Shown: in pieces, positions 51,894-60,899 of the stretch
How positions within the stretch are numbered: the stretch's first letter is position 1
Layout: every line of letters starts with the position of its first letter
DNA from: Deltaproteobacteria bacterium
GTDB lineage: Bacteria; Desulfobacterota; Syntrophia; Syntrophales; UBA6807
Assembly: GCA_016935565.1 (NCBI GenBank)
Contig: JAFGQS010000041.1
Coordinates: 1-64,000 of the forward strand
Length of the DNA stretch: 64,000 nt
Direction of reading: 5' to 3'
Translations under genes and position numbers: made by a program
Notes under the pieces: generated by a model
Seen by the model: only the letters and a program-made list of their open reading frames with translations
Databases searched by the model: none
What the model was told of the DNA's origin: nothing

Positions 51894-52772
51894 TCATACC
51901 CGTTCAATCTCCACGAGTCCGAATAGACCATAGGGCCTGACCAGGAGAATAAAAACGAGTACAATATAAGGTACGACGTCACGAAGAGACGGAGACAGGT
52001 AACCTCCGGTAAATGTTTCAAGGAGACCTATGATGAGCCCACCGACAATGGCACCGCCGATGCTGTCAAGACCTCCCAGGATTACGACCGGAAATACTTT
52101 GAGGCCCACGGAAGACAGGTCATGGACATTAATACCGTTGATAATACCCAGAATGATACCACTCATTCCTGCCACAAGGGCTGCAATGGCCCAGGACAGG
52201 GCAAAGACGCGTCGCACGTTAACTCCGAGCGAGAGAGATGCCGTTTGATTGTCCGCTACGGATCTCATATAAATTCCCTGAGAAGAAAATTTAAAGAAAA
52301 AGCCAAAGAGTGTTAGAAACAACAGGCCAATGACTATGGAAATGACATATACGGGTGGAATATTAATGCTTCCCATCTGAATCGAGAGGTGAGCCGGAAG
52401 AAAATCCGGGTAAATATACAAATTGCCACCCCAGATGAGCAACATGAGTCCCTTAAAAATGGAAGCCAATCCCACCGTTAACATGATAACATAAATGAGG
52501 GGCTCTCCGATTAAAGGGCGTAGAAAAAGGCGTTCAATGACGAATCCGAGAACAAACGTACCCGCAAGCGTTATGACAAAAGCAAGAAAAATAGGCAATT
52601 TCGCCCATGTGACGAGTGTTAGAAATATGAAAGCTCCTGCCGCTAGCAGCTCGCCATGAGCGAAATTGAGGACACTTGACGACTTAAAAATCATCACAAA
52701 TCCCATGGCTGCAAGACCATAAAGAAATCCGATACTAATACCGTTGACCAATAACTGGATTAAAAAATCCAT
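51894..52772 (-). CDS. livH: LivH-type ABC transporter permease
   Basis: LVNGISIGFLYGLAAMGFVMIFKSSSVLNFAHGELLAAGAF; start set at MDFLIQ. Confidence 0.92.
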   Translation of the reverse strand: MDFLIQLLVNGISIGFLYGLAAMGFVMIFKSSSVLNFAHGELLAAGAFIFLTLVTWAKLPIFLAFVITLAGTFVLGFVIERLFLRPLIGEPLIYVIMLTVGLASIFKGLMLLIWGGNLYIYPDFLPAHLSIQMGSINIPPVYVISIVIGLLFLTLFGFFFKFSSQGIYMRSVADNQTASLSLGVNVRRVFALSWAIAALVAGMSGIILGIINGINVHDLSSVGLKVFPVVILGGLDSIGGAIVGGLIIGLLETFTGGYLSPSLRDVVPYIVLVFILLVRPYGLFGLVEIERV

Positions 52773-52851
52773 GAAGGAGACCCTCCGTATATAATTATAC
52801 AAGTTTAGCCATTCATGTTTCACGTAAGACATCAAACATGAACACAGGTGT

Positions 52852-54810
52852 TCAGGGAAGGCTTAAAACCTTCACCGTCGTTTCAATCGTATTAACCTGA
52901 CCATTGCGGTATCTGATTGTACTTTTAACGTCTACTTCATTTTCATTGGAATACATGGCCTCTATCAGCTTGACATAGAGACCGTAGACGAATCGTCTCC
53001 GGACCTTTCCCGTTCGTGTTAATTCTTCATCATCCGCATCAAGAAGTTTGTATAGAAGGATCATCTTATTGATTTTCATGTGATCCGGTAAGCGTTCATT
53101 GACGTCTGCAACTTCTTGAATGATTAGGTCCTCGACCGCCTGCTGTTGAGAAAGGTCGGTATAAGTCGTATAGGGGATTAATCTCTCTTCCGCCCAGTTC
53201 CCGACATTTCCCATATCAATATTGATAAAGGCCGTTATATACGGTCGCGCTTCACCGAAGGTAACAGCCTCTTTTATATAAGGACTGAATTTCAGGCGCG
53301 TTTCTATGAAATCCGGTGAAAAGGCATGACCGTCTTTGTCACGAATAATCTCTTCCTTTCTTCCAATGATAACCAGATGACCGTCTTCATCAACATACCC
53401 GGCATCGCCGGTTCGAAGCCAGCCATCGTTAAAGGCTGACTGGGTCGCATCATAATCATTGTAATAACCCCTGAAGTTTGCCTTGCTGTGTACGAGAACT
53501 TCCTGATCATCTGATATTTTGACATCTGTTCCCGGGAGCGGTTTACCTACTGTCTCTGCCTTCACTTCATGGTCCGGCTGAACCTGGAAAATACCACCGG
53601 CTTCAGTAAGACCGTAACATTGTTTGAGATTTAACCCGACTGAACGGAAAAATCGGATGACATCGGGGCTGATGGGGTGTCCACCGGTAAAGGCGCTGAT
53701 AATTTGAGAACATCCGACACGGTCCAGAAGGGGATGAAAGATGACATAGGAAGCAAGTCGATTCAAAATCTTGAGATGAAGCGGTACTGCTCGTTTCTGA
53801 GATTCAAGATCGACAACCCTTCCTCCTATTTTTTCACAGATGGAGAAAAGCTTACGCTTGATGAATCCGGCATCACCCATCTTTACGCGAATTGTTGATG
53901 CAAGATCTTCCCAGAACCGTGAGGATGTAATGATGACGGACGGACCGATTTCACGAAAATCATGAATGACGGTTTCCGGCATTTCCGGAAAGTTCATCGG
54001 CATTCCACCGATGAGGGCAACCCCGAGCCACATCTGATCAACAATCCATGCCGGCGGTGAAATGGAGAACCAGTTTGTTCCTGGACCTATCGAATCATTG
54101 TCTAACCACTTTCGTGCCATTTCGTTATAATTACTATGGGATAGCATCGCCAGTTTGGATATTCCCGTTGTACCGGATGTCATGATCATGTGGGCGATAT
54201 CATTTGATCTGCCCTTCCACAATTCCGTTTCGAACAGTTCCTGTTTCGTTTTATCAAGTTCATCCCCTCTCTCGAGGAGCTCGTGAAAACTGAGAAGCCA
54301 ATCATCGCCGGTGTATGATCGCATACCGGTAGGATCAACAAAAATAACCTTTTGGACAGTTGAAAGTTTTTCCCTGGCCTCAAGAAGTTTGTCGACCTGT
54401 TCCTGATCTTCTGCAATGACATAGCTTGCCCGAATCCGATTCAACGCATTGGCCAATTCATCCGACACGGCAGATGTAAACAAATTAAGTGTGACGGCAC
54501 CCACGGCCTGTCCACCCAGTTCGGCAAACAACCACTCCGAGTGATTATCCGTAATAATCCCGATGTTATCCCCCCGACGTAACCCCAGGGATTTCAACCC
54601 CAACCCCGTTTTCTTAACGAATTCAAAATACTCGGTCCAGCTATACGTCTGCCAGATACCGTATGCTTTTTCACGTACGGCAACACCATTCATTCCGATA
54701 CGTTCAGCCTGTTTTGCCAGAATCTGCGGTAGTGTCAGTTTGCTCAGTTCGGAAACAGTATTGTAATCCATCATCATTTTTCCAAGTATAAAACCGCTTG
54801 TTAAACTCAT
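52852..54810 (-). CDS. AMP-dependent long-chain acyl-CoA synthetase
   Basis: AHMIMTSGTTGISKLAMLSHSN, CYGLTEAGGIFQVQ, GWLRTGDAGYVDEDGHLVIIGRKEEIIRDKDG. Confidence 0.9.
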   Translation of the reverse strand: MSLTSGFILGKMMMDYNTVSELSKLTLPQILAKQAERIGMNGVAVREKAYGIWQTYSWTEYFEFVKKTGLGLKSLGLRRGDNIGIITDNHSEWLFAELGGQAVGAVTLNLFTSAVSDELANALNRIRASYVIAEDQEQVDKLLEAREKLSTVQKVIFVDPTGMRSYTGDDWLLSFHELLERGDELDKTKQELFETELWKGRSNDIAHMIMTSGTTGISKLAMLSHSNYNEMARKWLDNDSIGPGTNWFSISPPAWIVDQMWLGVALIGGMPMNFPEMPETVIHDFREIGPSVIITSSRFWEDLASTIRVKMGDAGFIKRKLFSICEKIGGRVVDLESQKRAVPLHLKILNRLASYVIFHPLLDRVGCSQIISAFTGGHPISPDVIRFFRSVGLNLKQCYGLTEAGGIFQVQPDHEVKAETVGKPLPGTDVKISDDQEVLVHSKANFRGYYNDYDATQSAFNDGWLRTGDAGYVDEDGHLVIIGRKEEIIRDKDGHAFSPDFIETRLKFSPYIKEAVTFGEARPYITAFINIDMGNVGNWAEERLIPYTTYTDLSQQQAVEDLIIQEVADVNERLPDHMKINKMILLYKLLDADDEELTRTGKVRRRFVYGLYVKLIEAMYSNENEVDVKSTIRYRNGQVNTIETTVKVLSLP

Positions 54811-54879
54811 ACATGAGGCTTTGGGTTAAAGGTGACTGACCCTCACCTAATCCGTTTTCATTAGCCTTTTGTCATTTAC

Positions 54880-55707
54880 CTACAGGGTACTTTCATCACC
54901 AAGATATGCTTTAATGACTTCCGTGTTGTCTTGGATATCATCCACAGTTCCTTCTGCAAGTTTTTCCCCGAAATTCAATACCATGATACGCTTGGAAATC
55001 GACATCACAATGGACATGTCATGTTCAACGAGTATCATTGTCTGCTTCCACCCTTCATTCAGTTCCACAAGAAACCGGACCATATCTTCTTTTTCCTCAA
55101 GATTCATGCCTGCAAAGGGTTCATCGAGAATTAAGATGTTCGGTTCCAAGGCAAGTGCCCGTCCCAGTTCCACTCTCTTTCTCAAGCCATAGGGCAAAGA
55201 CCCAACAAGTTGATTTCTGATCGGTTGCATTTCAAGAAAGTCGATCAATTCTTCTAAAATATGGCGGTGAGCCACCTCTTCCCTGCGAACAGACGGTGTA
55301 AAGAGTGATGCAAAACCAAAACCATACTCGCAGTGAATATGGCGTGCCAACAGCATATTGGACAGTACAGTCATGCCCGGAAACAGTTCTATGTTCTGAA
55401 ATGTTCTTCCAATTCCTCGTCGTACGAGCTCATGGGGCGGTAAATACGTTATATCCTCATTATTGAAAAATATTTTTCCGCTCTGCGGTCGATAATAGCC
55501 TGTAATACAATTCAAGAGACTCGTTTTGCCTGCCCCGTTCGGCCCGATCACAGCGAACAGCTCGCCCGCATGTACCGACATATCGATTTCACTGAGAGCC
55601 ATAACGCCCCCAAAGCTCAGTGACAAACGAGCTACCTCAAGATCGGCTGTCTTTTGTTCCTGTTTTGCCGTGCTGAAAATGCTCGGGCGACCTCGTAATG
55701 ATTTCAT
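54880..55707 (-). CDS. livG: LivG-type ABC transporter ATP-binding protein
   Basis: GPNGAGKTSLLNCITGYY, LPYGLRKRVELGRALALEPNILILDEPFAGMN. Confidence 0.92.
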   Translation of the reverse strand: MKSLRGRPSIFSTAKQEQKTADLEVARLSLSFGGVMALSEIDMSVHAGELFAVIGPNGAGKTSLLNCITGYYRPQSGKIFFNNEDITYLPPHELVRRGIGRTFQNIELFPGMTVLSNMLLARHIHCEYGFGFASLFTPSVRREEVAHRHILEELIDFLEMQPIRNQLVGSLPYGLRKRVELGRALALEPNILILDEPFAGMNLEEKEDMVRFLVELNEGWKQTMILVEHDMSIVMSISKRIMVLNFGEKLAEGTVDDIQDNTEVIKAYLGDESTL

Positions 55708-55719
55708 TTCCTTACCATT

Positions 55720-56931
55720 TCAATAACTTATCATTTTAATCTTTTCTTTCCCGGGTATGAAATAGTTTGTCAACGGTGTAAAGCGACCATCTTCGTGTAC
55801 CTGAACGATTCTCGCTTTCGATGAAGCTTCATGATTCGTCTTCGTGTAGGTAATGTTCGGAACAAGGCCTCCGAAGTTCTCATTTGAAAAAGACTCCATC
55901 GCCTTGTTTATCGTTTCTCTGTTTATTTTCCCGTATTTTTCCTTCGCACGGAGCAGCGCCCGTTCCATTATCGTGCCGATGACGACACCTTCCCAGTATG
56001 AAGCATCGAATTTATCAACGGTTTTGTACCGGGACCATAACTCCTTTAACAACGTGATACCCTCAGATTGATCGACGGGAAGTCCGCCGGGAAATTGGAT
56101 AATCAGGCGATTCCGGATTAATCCCTTGCCCATTTTGAAGAAGTCAGGGTCGGTAGATGTCCAGGTGCCGAAAAATGGTGGCTCATACTCAATTCGATCT
56201 GCACACTTCAAGGTTGTAATAATCGCAGCAGGAAGCATTTGCATAAAGATATACTCGGCCCCCACTTTTCTTAAACGAAGGAGTTCGGTTGTCAAATCAA
56301 CCGTTTTGGGGGGAAATTCCTCGATTGCTACAATATTGATATTATGTTTTTCCGCATATTCCCTGCTCGGTTTATGTATGGATCGTCCATATGCATTGTT
56401 GTAAGTTAAAAGGCCGACTTTGGGAGCATCAGTGCCTTTGTGAATAGTCCGGATGTATTCAAGAATTGCATAACAGTCCAATTTGTAACTTCCAAAGGGA
56501 AGATAGAAATAATCAATTGGTGGTTCAAGAATCTCCCAGCTCGTTGAAAAATTAATCGTCGGTATTTTGTATCGTTGTATAATCGGTTTCGCAGCCAAAC
56601 CTTCACCGGCACCCCAGGTTGCAATCATGTCGACCTTGTCACGAACGGCGAATTTACGCACTGCCGCAACCGCTTCCGGCACTTTATAGCCCGTATCAAC
56701 CAGGATCAGGGTTACCGTGCTACCGTGGATTCCACCCTTAACGTCGTTTACATAATTCAAATAATCCTGGAGGCCCCTTGCATGGAACCGTCCCCAGGTG
56801 GAAGCAGGTCCTGTTAAATTGATTGCAGCTCCAATCTTCAATGTCTGGGCCGATGTATCATTCGCCCAGCCCATCAATACCGAAAGAGCAAGCGCCATCA
56901 CGATGGTGAGTACCTTTGATATTCTGTTCAT
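55720..56931 (-). CDS. livK: Branched-chain/aromatic-type ABC transporter substrate-binding protein (LivK-like)
   Basis: Signal peptide MNRISKVLTIVMALALSVLMGWANDTSAQ; LKIGAAINLTGPASTWGRFHARGLQDYLNY. ATG at 56931 with AAGGGAGG upstream; the listed ORF start at 57030 reads through two terminator hairpins. Confidence 0.9.
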   Translation of the reverse strand: MNRISKVLTIVMALALSVLMGWANDTSAQTLKIGAAINLTGPASTWGRFHARGLQDYLNYVNDVKGGIHGSTVTLILVDTGYKVPEAVAAVRKFAVRDKVDMIATWGAGEGLAAKPIIQRYKIPTINFSTSWEILEPPIDYFYLPFGSYKLDCYAILEYIRTIHKGTDAPKVGLLTYNNAYGRSIHKPSREYAEKHNINIVAIEEFPPKTVDLTTELLRLRKVGAEYIFMQMLPAAIITTLKCADRIEYEPPFFGTWTSTDPDFFKMGKGLIRNRLIIQFPGGLPVDQSEGITLLKELWSRYKTVDKFDASYWEGVVIGTIMERALLRAKEKYGKINRETINKAMESFSNENFGGLVPNITYTKTNHEASSKARIVQVHEDGRFTPLTNYFIPGKEKIKMISY

Positions 56932-56947
56932 TTTTTCCTCCCTTGTT

Positions 56948-56977
56948 AAAAAAAAGGCCGTGTAGAACACGGCCTTT
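56948..56977 (-). terminator. Second intrinsic terminator in the livK leader
   Basis: Minus strand AAAGGCCGTGT-TCT-ACACGGCCTTT followed by further Ts, ending about 9 bp before the livK RBS. Confidence 0.85.
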
Positions 56978-56982
56978 AAACT

Positions 56983-57019
56983 AAAAAAGCCGTGGGCAGT
57001 TTTTCGGTCCGCCCACGGC
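56983..57019 (-). terminator. Attenuator terminator of the Phe leader
   Basis: Minus strand GCCGTGGGC-GGACCGAAAAACT-GCCCACGGC-TTTTTT. Confidence 0.88.
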
Positions 57020-57037
57020 CCACATACCACTTTCAGG

Positions 57038-57124
57038 TTACGAGCTCAGCAGGCAGACCTCACCAAAAAAGCTAAAAAAAGCAAAAAAACTGCCGAATCT
57101 CGAAAACCTACTATTTACCATCAT
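57038..57124 (-). CDS. Phenylalanine-rich leader peptide (attenuation), not in the ORF track
   Basis: ATGATGGTAAATAGTAGGTTTTCGAGATTCGGCAGTTTTTTTGCTTTTTTTAGCTTTTTTGGTGAGGTCTGCCTGCTGAGCTCGTAA encodes MMVNSRFSRFGSFFAFFSFFGEVCLLSS*; GGAGG 3 or 6 nt upstream of the two ATGs. Confidence 0.82.
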   Translation of the reverse strand: MMVNSRFSRFGSFFAFFSFFGEVCLLSS

Positions 57125-57144
57125 TTACCTCCAAGATAACCGTA

Positions 57145-57173
57145 TATTTAACGTACGACGCTTTAAAAGTCAA
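57145..57173 (-). promoter_or_regulatory. Sigma70-like promoter of the Phe-leader/liv operon
   Basis: Minus strand TTGACT (57168..57173), N16, TTAAAT (57146..57151) (alternative N17 TAAATA), just upstream of the leader RBS and downstream of the hflC stop. Confidence 0.55.
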
Positions 57174-57191
57174 GGTAAAAAATATTCAGTA

Positions 57192-58055
57192 TTATTTGAG
57201 GTATTTTAAAAACTTTGAATCAGGTGTTATAACAAGAGTCGTATCCTCTTTTAATGTTTTCTTGTACGCTTCAAGACTCCGCAGAAATTCAAAGAATTCC
57301 ACGTCTTTGTTATATGCATCGGCATATATCTTTATGGACTTTGCATCACCTTCGCCCTTTGTTTTTTCAGCCTCTTTATAGGCCTTTGCCAGAATGATCG
57401 ACCGTTCCATATCGGCTTTCGCCGTAATCTTCTGAGATTCTTCTTTTCCTTCAGAACGATACTGTCTGGCCTGTCGTTCCCGCTCCGCCCTCATTCTATC
57501 GAAAACATGCTTTTCGTTCTGTTCCGGAAGATCCGCTCGCTTGATTCGCACATCGACAACTTCTATGCCATATTCATGAGCACGGTCTGCCGACGCCTTT
57601 GTAACTTTTGACATAACTTCACTTCTCGTTACCGTTACGATATCGGACAAATTGTGTTGCCCCAATTCGACACGCAACTGGGCATAAACAATATCATCAA
57701 GTCTCGCCTGCGCCCCCATAACATTCTTGACGGTTTTAAAAAACATCAACGGCTCAACAATTTTCCATTTTGTATAGTTGTCAACGACAAGATTCTTTTT
57801 ATCTTTTGTGAGAATTTCAGTCGGTGGTGCATCGTATACCAGTATTCTGCTCTCAAAATTCACAATCTGCTGAATAAACGGTATCTTGAAGTGAAGTCCC
57901 GGGCCATACACACCTTCTAACGGTTTTCCCAGCTGTATAACGATCACCTGCTGCGTCTGGTCCACCGTAAAGAGAGCTTGAGAGGCAACGAGAACGATAA
58001 CAAACACCATAATGATACCCACTGTACTCTTTTTTTTCATTGTTCTCTCCGTCAT
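57192..58055 (-). CDS. hflC: HflC, SPFH-domain modulator of FtsH
   Basis: SPFH/prohibitin domain: TVDQTQQVIVIQLGKPLEGVYGPGLHFKIPFIQQIVNFESRILVYD. Confidence 0.93.
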   Translation of the reverse strand: MTERTMKKKSTVGIIMVFVIVLVASQALFTVDQTQQVIVIQLGKPLEGVYGPGLHFKIPFIQQIVNFESRILVYDAPPTEILTKDKKNLVVDNYTKWKIVEPLMFFKTVKNVMGAQARLDDIVYAQLRVELGQHNLSDIVTVTRSEVMSKVTKASADRAHEYGIEVVDVRIKRADLPEQNEKHVFDRMRAERERQARQYRSEGKEESQKITAKADMERSIILAKAYKEAEKTKGEGDAKSIKIYADAYNKDVEFFEFLRSLEAYKKTLKEDTTLVITPDSKFLKYLK

Positions 58056-58072
58056 AGAATAAATTTAGCACG

Positions 58073-59119
58073 TTACTGCATTGTTTTTACTGTTTTCTTA
58101 TCCAGCGGCAGATGAGGTAAAATGTTCCTGCCAACGTTCTTGTCAATGATGATCTTATCTACCTTCGGGAGGATTTCTTCCATCATTTCTATATACAATC
58201 TTTTCTTTGTTATATCCTGTGCCATCTTATATTGTGCAAGCATCTGCGAAAATCTGCTCGCATCTCCCTGGGCCTGTATGATCTTCGATTCCCTATATGC
58301 GATAGCGTCATTGGTAATCTGAGCCGCCTTACCCTTTGCCTTTGGCAGGATTTCATTCCGATAGCCGTGCGCCTCATTGATTAATTTTGATTTATCCTCT
58401 TTGGCACTGGCAACATCTTTAAAGGCGGCCATGACCTGATCCGGTGGGTGCACATCCTGAAGCTGTACTGCTACGACATGTATTCCCGCTTTGTAACTAT
58501 CGAGTATTGCCTGAAGGTTTTCTTTTGTTTCCTGTTGAATCTGATATTTTCCCGTCGTCAGAGTATCATCAATATCGTTTTTGCCGACTGTTTCTCTCAT
58601 AGCTGCTTCTGCTGCAGCCATTACTGTTTCAGTCTGATCTTTTATATTAAAGAGGTATGCTGCAGCGTCCTTTATCTTATACTGAACGATAAACGTCAGG
58701 TTAATGATATTTTCGGCCTTGGTCAACATCAGACTTTCACTGGGAACTGCTCTGACACGCCCCTTCTGCCTTTCGCCGAGCGATCGAAATCCGATTTCCA
58801 GTCGCTGAACTCGAGTTACTTTCGGCCTCATGACAGTTTCTATCGGCATTGGCGCGTGATAATTCGGACCCGGCATCACTGTACGTACCGCTTTGCCGAA
58901 TCTCTTGACCACGCCAACCTCATCGGGTGCAACAAAGAATATACCTGAGGCAAGCCATAGTATCAGTGCTATGACTATGATTGACGGTATGAAGCCGTGA
59001 CTCCCGATCAGGGGTAACTTATTGATGGGAAGTGACTTTTTCAGCTTATCAATCACATCCCTCAGATCAGGTGGTTGTTTCTTGCCCCACGGACTATCAT
59101 CATTATCCTGCCAGCCCAT
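58073..59119 (-). CDS. hflK: HflK, SPFH-domain modulator of FtsH
   Basis: Gly-rich N-terminus PWGKKQPPDLRDVI; VAPDEVGVVKRFGKAVRTVMPGPNYHAPMPIETV; start set at MGWQDND. Confidence 0.92.
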   Translation of the reverse strand: MGWQDNDDSPWGKKQPPDLRDVIDKLKKSLPINKLPLIGSHGFIPSIIVIALILWLASGIFFVAPDEVGVVKRFGKAVRTVMPGPNYHAPMPIETVMRPKVTRVQRLEIGFRSLGERQKGRVRAVPSESLMLTKAENIINLTFIVQYKIKDAAAYLFNIKDQTETVMAAAEAAMRETVGKNDIDDTLTTGKYQIQQETKENLQAILDSYKAGIHVVAVQLQDVHPPDQVMAAFKDVASAKEDKSKLINEAHGYRNEILPKAKGKAAQITNDAIAYRESKIIQAQGDASRFSQMLAQYKMAQDITKKRLYIEMMEEILPKVDKIIIDKNVGRNILPHLPLDKKTVKTMQ

Positions 59120-59413
59120 AATAAAACCTCCCCAATAATTAAAAAACATGTTTCAAGTAAAACACCGTTTTCGAATAACGTACCCCTGTGTCTCACAGGC
59201 TCTTAAACATATTGTAATCAATATAAAATATTCATTTGAAGTTCTGAAAACGTAACACGGTAAGGCACTGCTGTCAATATTAAAGGAACACCCGACATAG
59301 TATACGATATGAGTTGACCGGTCCTGTGATATGAATACCATGTTTGCTTTACTCTCATTGTACATCTATGGTATAAAATCTCTAATATATAACTTTTTCA
59401 AAGTATAACATGT

Positions 59414-60766
59414 ATGAATCCTGAGATATTCAGAGAATACGACATCAGAGGCATTGTTGACAAGGACTTGAATAGTGAATTTGTCTATAGATTGGGACAG
59501 GCCATAGGGACGTACGGGAGAAATAGAGATGTTTCTTTAATGACTGTCGGGAGAGATTGCCGTCTCTCATCTGAGGAGTTCCATAATGCGATTATGAAAG
59601 GAATCATTGCTGCCGGTATTGACGTCATAGACATAGGGCTTTGTGCCACTCCCATGCTCTACTTTTCCATCAGGCACTTGAAGGCAGATGGTGGCGTTAT
59701 GGTCACCGGGAGCCATAATCCGCCCGAGTTTAACGGATTCAAAATATGCATCGGCCCCGATACAATATACGGACAGGAAATTCAGCAACTGAAAAAAATT
59801 ATGGAGAACTCGGCATATCTCTCCGGACGGGGAAAATTCGGGAAGAGTGACGTAACAGATGCTTATTATGATACTATATGTGGCAACGTCGAGGTAAAGA
59901 AGGGAATACATGTTGTTATCGATGGAGGGAACGGTGTCGGAGGATTTTTCGCACTGCCGCTATTAAATCGGTTCGAATGTACCGTATCACCCCTGTATTG
60001 TGACATGGACGGTCGTTTTCCACACCATTTTCCTGATCCCACCATTGAAGAAAACCTCGCCGAGCTTATTCGTGTTGTAAAAAGAGAGCAGGCAGATGTG
60101 GGGATAGCATACGATGGTGACGCGGACCGCATAGGAGTCATAACTGACAGGGGAGATATCCTTTGGGGGGATGAACTTCTCATCCTCTTTTCACGGCTCA
60201 TTCTGAAGGATAATCCCGGGGCAACCATAATAGGAGAAGTCAAATGTTCTCAAAAACTCTATGACGACATAGACAAAAATGGTGGTCGGGCGATCATGTG
60301 GAAGGCGGGCCATTCTCTTATCAAGGGAAAGATGCGGGAAGAAAAGGCTTTGTTGGCAGGTGAAGTGAGCGGACATCTCTTCTTCGCCGACCGGTACTAT
60401 GGCTATGACGATGCCCTGTATGCATCGGCACGGGTTCTTGAAGTTCTTTCAAAAAATCATAAAAAACTGAGTGAGACCCTTTCAGATTTGCCAAAATCCT
60501 TCAGTACTCCGGAAATTAGAATAGATTGTCCCGATGAAATAAAATTTGGGGTCGTCAAACAAATCACCGATTACTTTCGTAAAGATTACATGATCAACGA
60601 TATCGATGGTGTGCGAGTTCAGTTTGAAAATGGCTGGGGACTCGTGAGGGCCTCAAACACACAGCCGGTCCTTGTCCTTCGCTTCGAATCATGGACGGAG
60701 GAAGGACTTCATTCAATCAGGAGTTTTGTTGAAGGTATTGTAGCAAACGCCCTGAGTAACGCGTAA
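59414..60766 (+). CDS. Phosphomannomutase/phosphoglucomutase
   Basis: IFREYDIRGIVDKDL, VMVTGSHNPPEFNGFKI, YDGDADRIGVITDRGDILWGDELL, LAGEVSGHLFF, GWGLVRASNTQPVLVLRFE. Confidence 0.94.
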   Translation: MNPEIFREYDIRGIVDKDLNSEFVYRLGQAIGTYGRNRDVSLMTVGRDCRLSSEEFHNAIMKGIIAAGIDVIDIGLCATPMLYFSIRHLKADGGVMVTGSHNPPEFNGFKICIGPDTIYGQEIQQLKKIMENSAYLSGRGKFGKSDVTDAYYDTICGNVEVKKGIHVVIDGGNGVGGFFALPLLNRFECTVSPLYCDMDGRFPHHFPDPTIEENLAELIRVVKREQADVGIAYDGDADRIGVITDRGDILWGDELLILFSRLILKDNPGATIIGEVKCSQKLYDDIDKNGGRAIMWKAGHSLIKGKMREEKALLAGEVSGHLFFADRYYGYDDALYASARVLEVLSKNHKKLSETLSDLPKSFSTPEIRIDCPDEIKFGVVKQITDYFRKDYMINDIDGVRVQFENGWGLVRASNTQPVLVLRFESWTEEGLHSIRSFVEGIVANALSNA

Positions 60767-60899
60767 CGTATTAAGTGTCTCGGTGTTTCACTTCAAGGAA
60801 ATTACTTAACCGATATTCTAAGAGTCATTCTGAAAGGAAATATCGGCAGAACAATGTCAAACTGAATGACGTAACCTGACATGATGGAGGAACAGAACA

